DNA of 8,196 bases from Bacillota bacterium (GTDB lineage: Bacteria; Bacillota_C; Negativicutes; JAEYSJ01), in the NCBI GenBank assembly GCA_023434855.1, contig JAEYSJ010000165.1, positions 1 to 8,196 of the forward strand, read 5' to 3'. Position numbers and translations under genes: made by a program. The notes under the pieces are model-generated. The model saw only the letters and a list, made by a program, of their open reading frames with translations. It was not told the DNA's origin and ran no database searches. Shown in pieces: positions 7,739 to 8,196 of this stretch (position 1 is its first letter; each line of letters begins with the position of its first letter).

Positions 7739-8196
7739 TTACACTATCTTCTGGTTAATTTGCGCCGCAGTCAACGTTCCGTCGGAAAAATGAAATTGGT
7801 CGACCTGATAGTTCGCTCCCAAGGTCCAGTTGGAAACACGAACCGTTTCACCTGTTTGGGCTATGGTACAAACTAAATCGTTGTTATCTCTAGCAAACTC
7901 AATACTCGCTTGCACAAGATTTTGGAACTGAAGGGTGTCAGAACCGTGCCCCGACGGCCCTGCATAGTTGTTTATTGTATCATTGCCTGATCCTATTCCA
8001 TATAAATAGGTGTCGTTACCGGCACCGCCATTGAGCACATCATCGCCTGCCAGTCCGTACAGGTAGTCGACACCCGCTGTCCCGGTCAGGGTATCGTTGC
8101 CGTTTGTCCCTACTACCGGCTTGAATGTCGCATCTGTCGTTTGGAATGTACCGATCTGGTTGCCGCTGCTAAGCGCCCAGTCCTTCACTGTCAGGC
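7739..8196 (-). CDS. RTX calcium-binding protein, C-terminal part; probable cargo of the exporter
   Basis: The reading frame is open to the right window edge, so the N-terminal part lies outside; the GTG at 8188 is an internal codon rather than a start. The visible 150 or so residues contain four glycine- and aspartate-rich RTX nonapeptides (GTNGNDTLT, GTAGVDYLY, GLAGDDVLN, GGAGNDTYL), then a region matching the haemolysin-type calcium-binding-related domain (DLVCTIAQTGETVRVSNWT, then DQFHFSDGTLTAAQI), ending QINQKIV. RTX repeats fold into a beta-roll on binding calcium outside the cell, and the uncleaved secretion signal of such proteins lies at the C-terminus. The segment VKDWALSSGNQ at the edge looks like the end of another such module, suggesting a longer repetitive protein. 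The catalytic or adhesive part, if any, is not visible, so toxin, enzyme, S-layer or adhesin cannot be decided. Confidence 0.9.
   Translation of the reverse strand, partial: LTVKDWALSSGNQIGTFQTTDATFKPVVGTNGNDTLTGTAGVDYLYGLAGDDVLNGGAGNDTYLYGIGSGNDTINNYAGPSGHGSDTLQFQNLVQASIEFARDNNDLVCTIAQTGETVRVSNWTLGANYQVDQFHFSDGTLTAAQINQKIV
8003..8110 (-). repeat. RTX nonapeptide repeats (four units plus degenerate continuation)
   Basis: Four 27-base units encode consecutive nine-residue repeats of the GGxGxDxLx type. A fifth degenerate unit (GIGSGNDTIN) follows one residue later. The repeats are conserved mainly at the protein level. They bind calcium in known RTX proteins. Confidence 0.85.

Overview
All recognisable genes lie on the minus strand, so the window is read from right (8196) to left (1). 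It holds two functional blocks. The upstream block (8196 to about 3735) is a type I secretion cassette: the C-terminal end of an RTX calcium-binding protein, a HlyB-type ABC exporter, a HlyD-type adaptor, and a short DUF5648-like reading frame that ends at a strong intrinsic terminator. The downstream block (about 3713 to the left edge) is a complete-order dTDP-L-rhamnose operon, rfbB-rfbA-rfbC-rfbD, with rfbD running off the window.

The RTX fragment is the likely cargo. The exporter has an N-terminal C39-like domain that has lost its catalytic Cys and His, followed by a six-helix membrane domain and a complete nucleotide-binding domain. HlyD follows with a 20-base overlap. No outer-membrane TolC partner is visible. 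The last ORF of the block is only about 70 codons, has no good ribosome site and follows in-frame stops, so it may be a remnant. A hairpin with a poly-U run on its 3' side closes the block.

The rhamnose operon has its own candidate sigma-A promoter (TTGGTT-16-TATAAT), a leader of about 200 nt, and tight spacing with strong Shine-Dalgarno sites. Its four enzymes convert glucose-1-phosphate to dTDP-L-rhamnose for surface polysaccharide or protein glycosylation. A 28-bp imperfect inverted repeat, built of 9-bp units, sits between rfbC and rfbD and looks like a dispersed REP/MITE-like element.

The strong AGGAGG-type ribosome sites suggest a Firmicute, while an RTX/HlyB/HlyD system needs a two-membrane envelope. 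Together these point to a diderm Firmicute (Negativicutes, for example the Sporomusa/Pelosinus group). This is inference from gene content; no taxonomic marker is present. Placing an RTX exporter beside sugar-nucleotide genes suggests a cell-surface region, in which a secreted RTX protein and a rhamnose-containing surface glycan may be related.
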